Source: Natrinema thermotolerans DSM 11552 (GTDB taxonomy: Archaea; Halobacteriota; Halobacteria; Halobacteriales; Natrialbaceae). Taken from it: a stretch of 64,000 bases of DNA. The notes under the pieces are model-generated. The model was not told the DNA's origin and made no database searches. It saw only the letters and a program-made list of their open reading frames with translations. Of the stretch, positions 34,700 to 43,555 are shown one piece after another. A program made the position numbers and the translations under genes. The stretch is taken from assembly GCA_000337115.1 (NCBI GenBank), contig AOIR01000056.1, positions 87,565 through 151,564 on the forward strand. Direction: 5' to 3'. Positions within the stretch are counted from its first letter, which is position 1. Each line of letters starts with the position of its first letter.

Positions 34700-36382
34700 A
34701 TGACTCGGACGTTTCGCCGCGACGACGCGACAGCAGGGAGTACCGAGGCCGAATCGACCGGGCTGGAGACGCTTCTCATCGGTATCGATGCTGGGTGTCT
34801 TCCGGTTTTCGAGCGATTGTTCGAGGCCGATCGGATACCGACCATCGAACGGCTCTGCACCGAGGGGGTGACTGCGCCCCTCGAGTCGCAGATCCCCCCG
34901 TGGACGCCGAGCGCCTGGCCGTCGATCTATACGGGTGTCAATCCCGGGAAACACGGCGTCGTCGGCTTCGTCAGCTACGACGGCTACGACTGGCACGTGA
35001 CGAGCAACGACGACGTCCGCGAGCATCCCCTGTGGACGCTGTTGGATCGCCACGGCCGCTCGAGCGTCGTCGTCAACGCGCCGGTCACCCACCCGCCCGA
35101 CGAGTTCGATGGGGCGATGATCCCCGGATTCCTCGGCCCCGAGGACCCGCCGTGTCACCCCGCCGGACTCTTAGACGACGTCCGCGACGCGATCGGCGAC
35201 TATCGCGTGTACCCGAGCTACACGCGCGACGACGACTCGCTGTCCGACGACGCAAAGATCGAGGAGTACCGATCCCTCGTCCGGATGCGCGGTCGGGCGT
35301 TTCGCTACCTCGTCGACGAGTACGACCCGGACTTCGGCTTCGTCCAGTTCCAGAAGACCGACACGGTCTTTCACGAGTTCAGCGGGGAGCAACGACACGT
35401 CGATCGCGTCTACGAGACGACCGACGAGCAGATCGGGGCGATCCTCGAGGCCTGCGACCCGGACCGCGTCTTCCTCGTGAGCGACCACGGGATGGGCCAG
35501 TACGAGGGCTACGAGTTCCGGGTCAACGAGTATCTGCGCGATATGGGTTACCTCGAGACGACCACCGGCGGCAAGGGAATGCCGTCGTGGACGCCGATGC
35601 GGCGGCGACTCCGCGAGGGCGAGACGGTCGACACCTGGGAGCCGGGCACGGTCGCACGCGCGGCCTCGATCGCCGCCCGGTTCGGGATCACCGCCCGCCG
35701 CATCAGAGCGGCGCTCGAGCGGGTCGGGCTAGCCGACGTCGCCATCGAGTACGCTCCGGGCGGCGTCTCCAGAACGGCCAACGAACAGGTCGACTTCGCC
35801 GAATCGGCAGCTTACGTCCGTGCGCGGACCGAACTCGGGGTCCGCATCAACCTCGAGGGGCGGGATCCGAACGGCGTCGTTCCGCAGTCGGAATACGAGG
35901 AACTGCGCGAGGAACTCATCCGGGCGCTACAGGCCATCGAAACCCCGGACGGGGAGCCGTTCTTCGAGACGGTCGCGCCCCGCGAGCAGTACTTCCACGG
36001 CGACGAGATCGAGGAAACGGTCGACATCGTCACGATCCCCGCCGACTTCGAACACATGCTCTCCGAGCAGTTGGCCGACGGCGACTACTTCGGTCCCGCC
36101 GAGCCCTGGAATCACAAGCTCGACGGGATCTTCGTCGCGGCGGGCGAGGGGATCGACGAGAGTCCCTCGCTCGAGCGGGCCCACCTCTTCGACGTCGCGC
36201 CGACGATCATGGCCGCGATGGGAGTCCCCTACAGCGACCGCATGGACGGCAGCGTCGTTCCCGTCGTCGACTCCGTGGGGTCGGCCACCTATCCGGCGTA
36301 CGCGGATCGGGACGACGAGTCCCGGCCGGCGACGGACGAGGCGGTAACCGATCGGTTGGCCGACCTCGGCTACATGAACTGA
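34700..36382 (+). CDS. Alkaline phosphatase superfamily protein (type I phosphodiesterase/PGM-like)
   Basis: This 560-aa soluble protein has the alkaline phosphatase fold. Metal ligands and nucleophile appear in LLIGIDAG (D30), PPWTPSAWPSIYTG (likely nucleophile T69), FQKTDTVFH and VSDHGMGQYEGYEFRVNEYL. The AHLFDVAPTIMAAMGVP motif near the end is typical. No signal peptide or membrane segment is seen, so it acts in the cytosol. Relatives sit in haloarchaeal glycan clusters, and the family handles phosphate mono- or diesters. Its role could be hydrolysis or transfer of phospho-groups on sugars. It is preceded by one copy of the shared promoter module. Confidence 0.85.
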   Translation: MTRTFRRDDATAGSTEAESTGLETLLIGIDAGCLPVFERLFEADRIPTIERLCTEGVTAPLESQIPPWTPSAWPSIYTGVNPGKHGVVGFVSYDGYDWHVTSNDDVREHPLWTLLDRHGRSSVVVNAPVTHPPDEFDGAMIPGFLGPEDPPCHPAGLLDDVRDAIGDYRVYPSYTRDDDSLSDDAKIEEYRSLVRMRGRAFRYLVDEYDPDFGFVQFQKTDTVFHEFSGEQRHVDRVYETTDEQIGAILEACDPDRVFLVSDHGMGQYEGYEFRVNEYLRDMGYLETTTGGKGMPSWTPMRRRLREGETVDTWEPGTVARAASIAARFGITARRIRAALERVGLADVAIEYAPGGVSRTANEQVDFAESAAYVRARTELGVRINLEGRDPNGVVPQSEYEELREELIRALQAIETPDGEPFFETVAPREQYFHGDEIEETVDIVTIPADFEHMLSEQLADGDYFGPAEPWNHKLDGIFVAAGEGIDESPSLERAHLFDVAPTIMAAMGVPYSDRMDGSVVPVVDSVGSATYPAYADRDDESRPATDEAVTDRLADLGYMN

Positions 36383-36412
36383 GTCGCTGACGGTTCGGGC
36401 CGTTGCAAGCCG

Positions 36413-36431
36413 CTTATGCGTGGTATAAGTA
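36413..36431 (+). promoter_or_regulatory. Weak copy of the shared promoter module (10/14)
   Basis: The match to YTTAWCG-N5-RTARTAA is 10 of 14. It is 43 nt upstream of the Bat-type regulator gene and overlaps its probable TATA box (gtataagtata). Treat it as tentative. Confidence 0.3.
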
Positions 36432-36474
36432 TAGGTAGGCGGCCCCGACGACCGAATACGATATCTGGATCGCA

Positions 36475-37149
36475 ATGGGAGTTATCGCAGAAGTCCATCT
36501 CGTCCACGACGATCTGCCGCTGGTACCGACGATCGAGCGCTGTTCCGGCGTGCCGATCCGATACGAGTACGAGACGACGGTCGACGAGCGACGACTGCAG
36601 TTCGTCTCCGCGTTCAGCGACGAACATGCCCCCCTCGAGGAAGCGATGGCCGCCGATCCGACCGTCTCGAATCCGACGCGTGTCGCCGCGTTCGACAATC
36701 GGGCGATCTATCGCGTCGCCGTCGATACCGACCTCGAGATCGTGCCCGATCGCTGTGCTGCGGCCGGGCTGTTCGTCTTCACGATCGCGAGCGACGAGGG
36801 CGGCTGGGTCACGCGGGTTTCCCTTCCCGACCGGGACGCGCTGTCCGCGTTCCGCGCCCACTGTCGCGACCGTGGGATCTCGTTTCGCGTGAACCAACTG
36901 TACGATTCGTCGGTCTCGGACGACCGGACCTACTTCCTGACCGACCGACAGTACGAGATCCTCATGATGGCCTACTACGACGACTATTTCGAGGTGCCAC
37001 GCGGGGTCACACAGGACGACCTCGCCGAACGGCTCGGGGTTTCGGATTCGGCGGTCTCCCAGCGGCTTCGGCGCGCGATTTCGACGCTGATCGGTGCCAC
37101 GATCGAAAACGGCCGCCCGCCCGAAGCGTTCGAGAACGATTGCGGTTGA
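36475..37149 (+). CDS. Bat-type helix-turn-helix transcription regulator
   Basis: This 224-aa protein has the halobacterial Bat (bacterio-opsin activator) layout. A sensor-like N-terminal domain of about 155 residues is followed by a HTH_10 domain. The signature is LTDRQYEILMMAYYDDYFEVPRGVTQDDLAERLGVSDSAVSQRLRR (split here across helices at about residues 158-205). No PAS or GAF domain is present. It lies in the polysaccharide region and has a promoter with a weak copy of the module shared by that region, so it is a candidate local regulator. Confidence 0.9.
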   Translation: MGVIAEVHLVHDDLPLVPTIERCSGVPIRYEYETTVDERRLQFVSAFSDEHAPLEEAMAADPTVSNPTRVAAFDNRAIYRVAVDTDLEIVPDRCAAAGLFVFTIASDEGGWVTRVSLPDRDALSAFRAHCRDRGISFRVNQLYDSSVSDDRTYFLTDRQYEILMMAYYDDYFEVPRGVTQDDLAERLGVSDSAVSQRLRRAISTLIGATIENGRPPEAFENDCG

Positions 37150-37429
37150 ACAATTAGTTAGAAAATGACACTAGTTTACATCGGAGACGATATTGGGTCA
37201 ACTATGGTCGACCGGAATACGCCTCAAAGAGGCTCAATAGCGGCCCTTATCGGCAGTCGGATTTCAGAACCCCCGAATCGAAGATACAAATATTCGGGTA
37301 GCCAGATACTGTCGCTTAACTATCAACTCTCGCGATCAGTTCGGGGTGATCGGCTCTCGAACTTAAAAGCTTGCCATCCGAATCCATAGATACTGGACCC
37401 CATCATCACTCAGGAAAGAGTGACTCTCA

Positions 37430-39079
37430 ATGTCGGATGGAAATGATCTGCAGCGCTCGAATCGTACCAGTTCTCGTCGTTCTCGGTCGGCTGCCAGGGA
37501 GGACGGTCGGCGATCCCTCGAGGAGGTAAGTTCACGGACACGCTCGCGTCGCCGGTTCCTGGGAGGGGCGGTCGCGGCGTGTGTCGCCGGAGTCGGACTC
37601 ACGTCGACTGCCAGTGCATCGACGGATCCGTACAGCCAGTATTACGACGACTACGCGACCGTCGTCGACGTGACCGAGGCCGGGGCGGACGCGACGGGCA
37701 CCGAGTCGATCACGCCCGTTCTCGAGGAGCTTCGGGGTGACGACACGCTACTCGTGTTCCCGGAGGGGGAGTACTTCATGGATGAACAGTTCAGGTTCAC
37801 GGGGTTCGAGAACTTCGGCGTCGTCGGCGAGAACGCGACGCTGATTCCGGCGAACTACCACGACTTCGACGGCCCCCAGTATCGGTTGTTCCGTCTCGGC
37901 GTCTCGTACAGTCCCGGAGGTCACCTCCGCTTCGAGGGGTTCGACGTCGATCAGTCGGCTCCCGAGACGGGGATCCGGACGATCGAGGCCTACGCGTCAG
38001 ACCGCCTCGAGGTGCGTGACGTGACGGTTCGGGGCTTCCACGACAGCGGGACGTGGGGGCCGGGGCTGTTCAACGTCACCGACCCCGACGGTCGGGGGAT
38101 CGTCGAGCGGTTCCGAGCGCCGGACGGCGGCGCGTGGGTGGAAAACACCCCGAACGCGGGCAACCGCTGGCGCGGCCCGATCGGGATCGAAGCGAACCAG
38201 AACGCGGGCACGCTCGAGTTCAGACACTGCTGGCTCGGCGGGTTTCCGAACAACGGGCTCTACGCCGCGGGCGGTGACGGGACGATCATCGTCAACGGCG
38301 GTTGGTTCCGGAACAGCAACGGTGCGAACGTCCGCGTCGGCGGCCGAGACAGCGAGATCCGATGGCCGACCGTCGAAGTCGATTCGACGCGTCCGGAAGA
38401 CGTGTCCCAGCGGGGCATCCGGATCGAAAGCGGACGGAACATCGAGATCCACGGTGCCGCCGTGGAAATCACCTCGCCCAAACCGACCAGTCACGCGATC
38501 TCGGTGATGAACACCTGCGAGAGCGCACGGATCGACAACACTCGCCTGCACCTCGAAGGGTCGGACGTGAACCACGGCATCGTCGTCTCCCCCGAATGCG
38601 GGGAGGCGACGATCGTCGAGACGGAGATCACCCACGAAACCGCGGGCGGCTATCCGCTCTGGATTCGGGACAGCGATAGGACCGAGCAGGTACTCGCCGA
38701 ATACCTCACGATTTCGGGGCAGGCGGGCGACGCCAGCGGCTTCCGCGACGGGATCCGCTGTGAACGCGACAACTGTCGGTTCAGCCACGTCGACGTCGCC
38801 CAGCACGGGCGCGATGGGGTGGACCGAAACGCCATCGTCAACACGGGGGCGGACCTGACGGTCTATCAGAGCGATCTCCGCGCCAGTCAGTATCCGTTCG
38901 TCGATCTCGGTTCCGACGCACTCGTTCGCGACTCGACGCTCGAGTCATCGGGTGGCCACGAAGCCGTCTGTCTCTACTCCTCGTCGACGAACCCCACGTT
39001 CAAGAAGAACCGGCTGGTCGACGGGATTCGCGACCTCGGTGCAAGCGGCGTCACGACCTGGGAGAACACGTACCAGTAA
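37430..39079 (+). CDS. Tat-exported right-handed beta-helix protein
   Basis: This 549-aa protein starts with a hydrophilic 38-residue extension, then the twin-arginine motif SRRRFLGGAVAACVAGVGLTS (residues 39-59). Cleavage is expected near ASA-STDP (about residue 63). The mature chain is a single-stranded parallel beta-helix in which short beta turns repeat (IEVRDVTVRGF, IEIHGAAVEITS, ARIDNTRLHLEG, ATIVETEITHE). It resembles pectate-lyase-like folds, but no catalytic set can be assigned. It may bind or cleave an extracellular polysaccharide. The gene has a TATA-like cttaaaag near 37361-37368 and no copy of the shared promoter module. Confidence 0.8.
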   Translation: MSDGNDLQRSNRTSSRRSRSAAREDGRRSLEEVSSRTRSRRRFLGGAVAACVAGVGLTSTASASTDPYSQYYDDYATVVDVTEAGADATGTESITPVLEELRGDDTLLVFPEGEYFMDEQFRFTGFENFGVVGENATLIPANYHDFDGPQYRLFRLGVSYSPGGHLRFEGFDVDQSAPETGIRTIEAYASDRLEVRDVTVRGFHDSGTWGPGLFNVTDPDGRGIVERFRAPDGGAWVENTPNAGNRWRGPIGIEANQNAGTLEFRHCWLGGFPNNGLYAAGGDGTIIVNGGWFRNSNGANVRVGGRDSEIRWPTVEVDSTRPEDVSQRGIRIESGRNIEIHGAAVEITSPKPTSHAISVMNTCESARIDNTRLHLEGSDVNHGIVVSPECGEATIVETEITHETAGGYPLWIRDSDRTEQVLAEYLTISGQAGDASGFRDGIRCERDNCRFSHVDVAQHGRDGVDRNAIVNTGADLTVYQSDLRASQYPFVDLGSDALVRDSTLESSGGHEAVCLYSSSTNPTFKKNRLVDGIRDLGASGVTTWENTYQ

Positions 39080-39158
39080 CGAGCGCCCGGGTTCGGGGCC
39101 GCGGCGAGGTGGCAGCTACCGGTCGGCGATTCCGGTTCCATGCCGCCGCTTGGCCCCG

Positions 39159-39177
39159 TTTAACGCCCGTATAATAA
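39159..39177 (+). promoter_or_regulatory. Shared 19-bp promoter module, copy 2 (14/14)
   Basis: Perfect match to YTTAWCG-N5-RTARTAA (tttaacg, 5 nt, ataataa). It is 94 nt upstream of the flippase start at 39272. Confidence 0.6.
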
Positions 39178-39271
39178 CGCCACGCTGTCGCCACCGTCTC
39201 GCTACAGTGACTCCGTCGGACCGAGGCCGATCGTTGGCGAGAGGGGCGGTCGACCGTCCCGGGGGGAGACC

Positions 39272-40909
39272 GTGAACAGGAGTATCGCGAGCGGCGTCGT
39301 TTCGGTCGTCAGTGCCAAAGTAGTCGTTCTCGTCGTCACTGCGCTCTCGACGCCGCTTTTGTACCGGCTGCTCGGTGCAGCGGCCTTCGGCGAGTACGCG
39401 TTTTTGCTGTCGGTCTTCGCGATCTACATGATCTTCGTCAGCTCCGGCGTCACCGACGGCGTCCGGAAATTCCTCGCGGAGGACCGCGCCGCGGCCAACT
39501 GGAGCGAACACGTCGTCGGCTTCTACCTGCGGCTGGCGATCTCGCTCTCGGTCCTCGGGGCCCTCCTGCTAGTGGTTGCGACGCGGGTCGGACTCGTCAG
39601 TCGGGCGTTCGGACCCGAACTGACGAGCTATTTCTACGTCCTCGCTGCACTCGTCGTGACGGCGCAGTTCCGCGATTACGCCCGGAAGACGCTCATGGGC
39701 TTCGGCCTCGAGCGGTACTCGGAACCGCTGAAGATCGTCGACAAGGTCGGATTCGTCGTCGTTGCAGTGCCGCTGGTTTACCTCGGTGCCGGGGTGTTCG
39801 GCGCGCTTGCAGGGCAGTTGGTCGCGAGTACGCTCGTTGCCGCCATCGGGTTAGCCCTCGTCCATCGGCGGGTCTCGTTGTCGTGTCTCTTCAGTCGCCC
39901 GACGGAGCGGTTTCCCCGGAGACAGATGCTCACGTTCAACTCGATGAGCATCGCCCTGGTCTTCCTGTTGATGTCGCTCTATCACATCGACATCGTGATG
40001 CTCCAGCGGTTCACGGAGAGTTCCGCGGTCGGAAACTACAAGGCGGCGCTCACGCTCGCCGAGTTCCTCTGGTTTATCCCGATGGCCCTTCAGACGGTGT
40101 TCGTCCACTCGACATCGGAACTATGGTCCCAAAACCGGCTCCGGGAGATTTCGGATCTCGCGTCCCGGACGACGCGGTACACGTTTTTGCTGACGGCCGT
40201 CATGGCGGTCGGTCTCGCGGCGTTAGCTGATATCGCCGTGCCGATCTACTTCGGCGCGGATGCCACGCCGGCGATCACGCCCCTGTTGCTGTTACTTCCC
40301 GGATCGCTCGGCTTTGCCCTTGCACGCCCGATCCTGGCGATCTCACAGGGGAAGGGTATGCTCCGATATCCGGTCGCGGCCACCGGCGTTGCGGCCGTGA
40401 TCAACGTCGTCCTCAACGTCGCTCTGATCCCCCGCTTCGGAATGCACGGTGCCGCTGTCGCGACCAGCGTCGGATACGGATCGATGTTTCTGTTCCACTG
40501 TTGGAGCGCTCGACTGGTCGGCTTCGATCCCCTCTCGGACGCCCGGCTCGGGCGTTCGATACTGGCGACCGTCCTCGCAGCCGTCCCGATCGTCACCCTC
40601 TCGACGGTCATCGGGAACCCGTGGCTCGCACTCGCGGTCGTTCCGCCCGCCGGCTTCGTGATCTTCGTCGTGTTCGCACTGCTCGTCGGCGCACTCGATC
40701 CGGCCGAGCCCTTCGAGGTGCTGTCGACGTTCCCCGACCCGCTCGGCGCGAAGGCGGACGCAATACGCGGTTGGCTCGCGGCCGGCGGGACGAAACAACG
40801 GGAGCAAAACAGGTTACACAGTCTGCTGTTCGTCGTCGGATTATCCCTGCTCGTCTCGGGGCTCACACTGGGGCTACTCGGCTCCGGGATCGGGAGCGTC
40901 GCGCCCTGA
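39272..40909 (+). CDS. Wzx-like polysaccharide/lipid-linked oligosaccharide flippase
   Basis: This 545-aa membrane protein of the MATE/Wzx (MurJ/oligosaccharide-flippase) superfamily has about 14 helices. It starts SGVVSVVSAKVVVLVVTALSTPLLY and continues with LGAAAFGEYAFLLSVFAIYM. It would move lipid-linked glycans across the membrane before polymerisation or transfer to protein. The start codon is GTG at 39272. A copy of the shared promoter module lies upstream. It is convergent with the ExpE-type glycosyltransferase. Confidence 0.88.
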   Translation: MNRSIASGVVSVVSAKVVVLVVTALSTPLLYRLLGAAAFGEYAFLLSVFAIYMIFVSSGVTDGVRKFLAEDRAAANWSEHVVGFYLRLAISLSVLGALLLVVATRVGLVSRAFGPELTSYFYVLAALVVTAQFRDYARKTLMGFGLERYSEPLKIVDKVGFVVVAVPLVYLGAGVFGALAGQLVASTLVAAIGLALVHRRVSLSCLFSRPTERFPRRQMLTFNSMSIALVFLLMSLYHIDIVMLQRFTESSAVGNYKAALTLAEFLWFIPMALQTVFVHSTSELWSQNRLREISDLASRTTRYTFLLTAVMAVGLAALADIAVPIYFGADATPAITPLLLLLPGSLGFALARPILAISQGKGMLRYPVAATGVAAVINVVLNVALIPRFGMHGAAVATSVGYGSMFLFHCWSARLVGFDPLSDARLGRSILATVLAAVPIVTLSTVIGNPWLALAVVPPAGFVIFVVFALLVGALDPAEPFEVLSTFPDPLGAKADAIRGWLAAGGTKQREQNRLHSLLFVVGLSLLVSGLTLGLLGSGIGSVAP

Positions 40910-41035
40910 CCGAGTCGGTACGTACCACGGACTCTCGAGCCCGGTTACCCCTTCCAATCGATCACTGTCGTGATACCGGGGCCGTCGAGACGTTCGGACA
41001 GCTGCGTACGTACCCGATCCTGCGCGTGTCCGGTG

Positions 41036-42094
41036 TTACTGGATCTGGGTCTCGAGGCTGTCGCTTTCGGCCATGTCGAACACCATCGCCAGCAGGAGAA
41101 ACGCCGTTCCGGCGACGAACAACAGCAGGCTCGTCACGCTCCCGACGGCCGGTGTGCCGGGACTCGAGAGCGCGGTAGAGACGACCGCGCCGACGCCGAG
41201 GACGCCGGTCGTCGCCGTCGCCGCTCCGAAGAGGTAAAACAGTGCGAGCGGGTGGAAGTCCAATACGAGGTACTTCGTTTTCAGCCGCCACAGGAAGTTG
41301 CGAAGCAACATCGACGAGACCTTGGGAATGTACCGCCAATACGTAATACTCGACTCCTCGTCGCCGTAGACGGCCGGCATCGCCACGTCGGCGACGCGCA
41401 TCCCGTGGACGTTTAGCTTCACCAGCAGATCGTTGCAGTAGCCGTAGTACTCGTAGAGGTTCTCGACCTCGATCGCCGCGAGGGCGTCGTGGGAGATCGC
41501 CGTATATCCGTTCTGGGGGTCCATCGTTTTCCAGTAGCCGGAGGCGATCTTCGTCAGGAAGGTCAGAACCGCGTTGCCCACGAACCGAAATCGTGGCATC
41601 GCGTCCCGGTACTCCCGGGACAGGAGCCGGTTGCCCTTCGCGTAGTCGGCCCCACCGTCGACGATCGGATCGAGGAGCCGCTGCATCTGTGAGAGGTCCA
41701 TCTGCCTGTCGGCGTCGACGGTGACCGTCGCGTCCACGCCGTCCGCAAGCGCGGCGAGATAGCCGGTCTTGATCGCCCCGCCGGCACCGCGGTTTTCCGT
41801 GTGCTTGATCGGGACGACGCGGCCGATGGCGTCGTGGACCGCCGCCCGGTTCGTGAGCGCGGACGCACCGCCGTCAGCCACGAGCCGATCGACGGTCTCG
41901 CCGTCGCCGCGCTCGGTCGCGGTCGCGTCCGCCCGGGCAGCCTCGCGGATCTCGTCCCAGGTGCCGTCCGTCGACCGATCGTCGATCGCGTAGATCCGAT
42001 CGACGTACGCGGGCATCTCGCGGATCACGTCACCGACGAACCCCTCCTCGTTGTAGGCGGGCAACACGACGCCGACGCTCGCGTCCCGGTACAT
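41036..42094 (-). CDS. Family 2 glycosyltransferase with C-terminal membrane helices
   Basis: This 352-aa GT2 (dolichyl-phosphate-sugar synthase-like) starts GVVLPAYNEEGFVGDVI. It has YAIDDRSTDGT, KHTENRGAGGAIKTGY, the DxD site TVDADRQMD and YCNDLLVKLNVHGMRVADVAMPAVYGDEESS. Two C-terminal transmembrane helices (FYLFGAATATTGVLGVGAVV and VTSLLLFVAGTAFLLLAMVF) are typical of enzymes making polyprenyl-phosphate sugars. The start overlaps the upstream deacetylase-like gene by one base (TGATG). Confidence 0.88.
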   Translation of the reverse strand: MYRDASVGVVLPAYNEEGFVGDVIREMPAYVDRIYAIDDRSTDGTWDEIREAARADATATERGDGETVDRLVADGGASALTNRAAVHDAIGRVVPIKHTENRGAGGAIKTGYLAALADGVDATVTVDADRQMDLSQMQRLLDPIVDGGADYAKGNRLLSREYRDAMPRFRFVGNAVLTFLTKIASGYWKTMDPQNGYTAISHDALAAIEVENLYEYYGYCNDLLVKLNVHGMRVADVAMPAVYGDEESSITYWRYIPKVSSMLLRNFLWRLKTKYLVLDFHPLALFYLFGAATATTGVLGVGAVVSTALSSPGTPAVGSVTSLLLFVAGTAFLLLAMVFDMAESDSLETQIQ

Positions 42095-43374
42095 CAGCGA
42101 TCGCCTCCGCTCGTCCTCTCCAGCAGGTCGGTCGCGGTGACGACGTCGACGTCTTGCGTGTCGACGTACTCGAGCAGGTCCGCGAACGCGCGCTCGCTCA
42201 TCCCGTTCTCGCCGATGTGTTCGAAGTGCAAGACCGCGAGCTGTCCGTACTCGGCGGCGAAGTCGACGTAGGATTTCGTCACGTCGCCGGCATCGCCGGC
42301 GAAGAAACCCGCGTTGTGTAGGTCGGTAAGCGGCAACCCGTTCGGACCGCCACCGAACCGGAACGCCTGCTCGTGGTACTCCCGGACGAGATCGCGGGCA
42401 GTCGAGCCCAGGACGTTTCGCGGCGTGACGAAGTGCTTCGCACCGTCCTCGAAGCCGCGGCTCTCGAGGGCCGCTTTCGTCCTTCGAATCAGCTCGTCCT
42501 GTGTTTCCGGCGGGAACTCGTCGAGGGACCGCGCGCCGGTTCGCGGCCGGGCAGCCATATCCCAGCCCGCGGCATCGAGTTCGGAGAGTGCAGCGTTCGT
42601 GAGCCGTCCCGTTTCGCCGACGGCCTCCGGGATGACCGCTTCGACGCCCGCGAAGCCGTACGCCTGCAGCTGCTCGAACGCGGCCGTGTAGTGGCTTTCG
42701 AGCGTGCCGTCGAACAGGAGCATGACCGCGCCGGTTTCGGGACGGTCGACCGCGCGGAGGTCGTCGACCCGACAGTCGATCGGGCCGGTTGAGTCGGCGC
42801 GACGGCGGGCGATCAGCCGTACCTCCCGGACGTCGGTCAGATCGGGCTGGCCCTCGACTCGATCGGTCCCGAAGTCGACCCGGACCCACCGATCGGTCGG
42901 TCCGACGAGCGTACGCTGCATGGTGTGGACGTTGCGCGAGTTCGGTGCGAACAACTCGAGCGTGAGGTGCAGCTGCTCGCGGCCGGTGAAGCTGACGGCA
43001 AGCGAGAGGCTCTTGTCGCTCAGATCCAGTCCGTCCGGAATCGTCCTGTAGACGGCTGCATACTCGGTATCCTCGGCGGCCGTGAGGTGGGCTGACTGCG
43101 AGCCGACGTACGGGTCGGCCGTTCCGGCCTCGAGTTGCCCGGCGTCGATCATCGGCGTCCATCGGCCGAGATCCTCGAAGCGGTCGATCGGGTCCCCCGG
43201 AAGGGACAGTCGGTCGCCGGCCTCGTCGCCGTCGTTCCCGTCGCTCGACTGGGATGTCGCCGGCTCGCCGTCCGCGCCACGCCACTCCCGCATCCGCGAG
43301 AGACAGCCGGCGAGGCCGAGCGTTCCGGCCGCTGCAACCGTCGTTACGAACGATCGGCGGTTTCTGTTCGTCAT
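42094..43374 (-). CDS. Tat lipoprotein, NodB-type polysaccharide deacetylase homologue, probably inactive
   Basis: This 426-aa protein has a Tat lipoprotein signal (NRRSFVTTVAAAGTLGLAGC, C24). A beta-sandwich-like region (about residues 65-210) resembles a carbohydrate-binding module. It ends in a NodB-fold domain beginning AVMLLFDGTLESHY (D222). Compared with its paralogue at 45963-47291, the DDG motif is DG, and the His residues expected about 60 residues later are Arg (MAARPRTG). The later proton-relay region VTPRNVLG also lacks the His-Pro-His form. The metal site therefore looks lost, and binding rather than deacetylation is likely. It is coupled to the GT2 gene by a one-base overlap. 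Confidence 0.8.
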   Translation of the reverse strand: MTNRNRRSFVTTVAAAGTLGLAGCLSRMREWRGADGEPATSQSSDGNDGDEAGDRLSLPGDPIDRFEDLGRWTPMIDAGQLEAGTADPYVGSQSAHLTAAEDTEYAAVYRTIPDGLDLSDKSLSLAVSFTGREQLHLTLELFAPNSRNVHTMQRTLVGPTDRWVRVDFGTDRVEGQPDLTDVREVRLIARRRADSTGPIDCRVDDLRAVDRPETGAVMLLFDGTLESHYTAAFEQLQAYGFAGVEAVIPEAVGETGRLTNAALSELDAAGWDMAARPRTGARSLDEFPPETQDELIRRTKAALESRGFEDGAKHFVTPRNVLGSTARDLVREYHEQAFRFGGGPNGLPLTDLHNAGFFAGDAGDVTKSYVDFAAEYGQLAVLHFEHIGENGMSERAFADLLEYVDTQDVDVVTATDLLERTSGGDR

Positions 43375-43400
43375 CGACCGCGTCGACGAACCGTTCGCCC

Positions 43401-43419
43401 TTGCTTATACGGCTATTAG
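43401..43419 (-). promoter_or_regulatory. Degenerate copy of the shared promoter module (9/14)
   Basis: Read on the minus strand it is ctaatag-N5-taagcaa. It matches only 9 of 14 positions of YTTAWCG-N5-RTARTAA, but sits 26 nt from the ATG at 43374, the same spacing as the clearer copies. Confidence 0.25.
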
Positions 43420-43509
43420 TGCGGGCATCACGATCGAACGCCGTCGATCTCGAGCCGGCCGGTCGCCGAGGGGGCGAGTCGACGCGGCCGCAGCCGTCCG
43501 ATGGTGGCG

Positions 43510-43528
43510 TTTATCGACGCGATAATAA
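43510..43528 (+). promoter_or_regulatory. Shared 19-bp promoter module, copy 3 (14/14)
   Basis: Perfect match (tttatcg, 5 nt, ataataa). The gap from its last base to the ATG at 43556 is 27 nt, so ataataa falls where a TATA box is expected for a nearly leaderless mRNA. Confidence 0.65.
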
Positions 43529-43555
43529 TCCGAGACGCGCCGGAACTGCCGGGAA

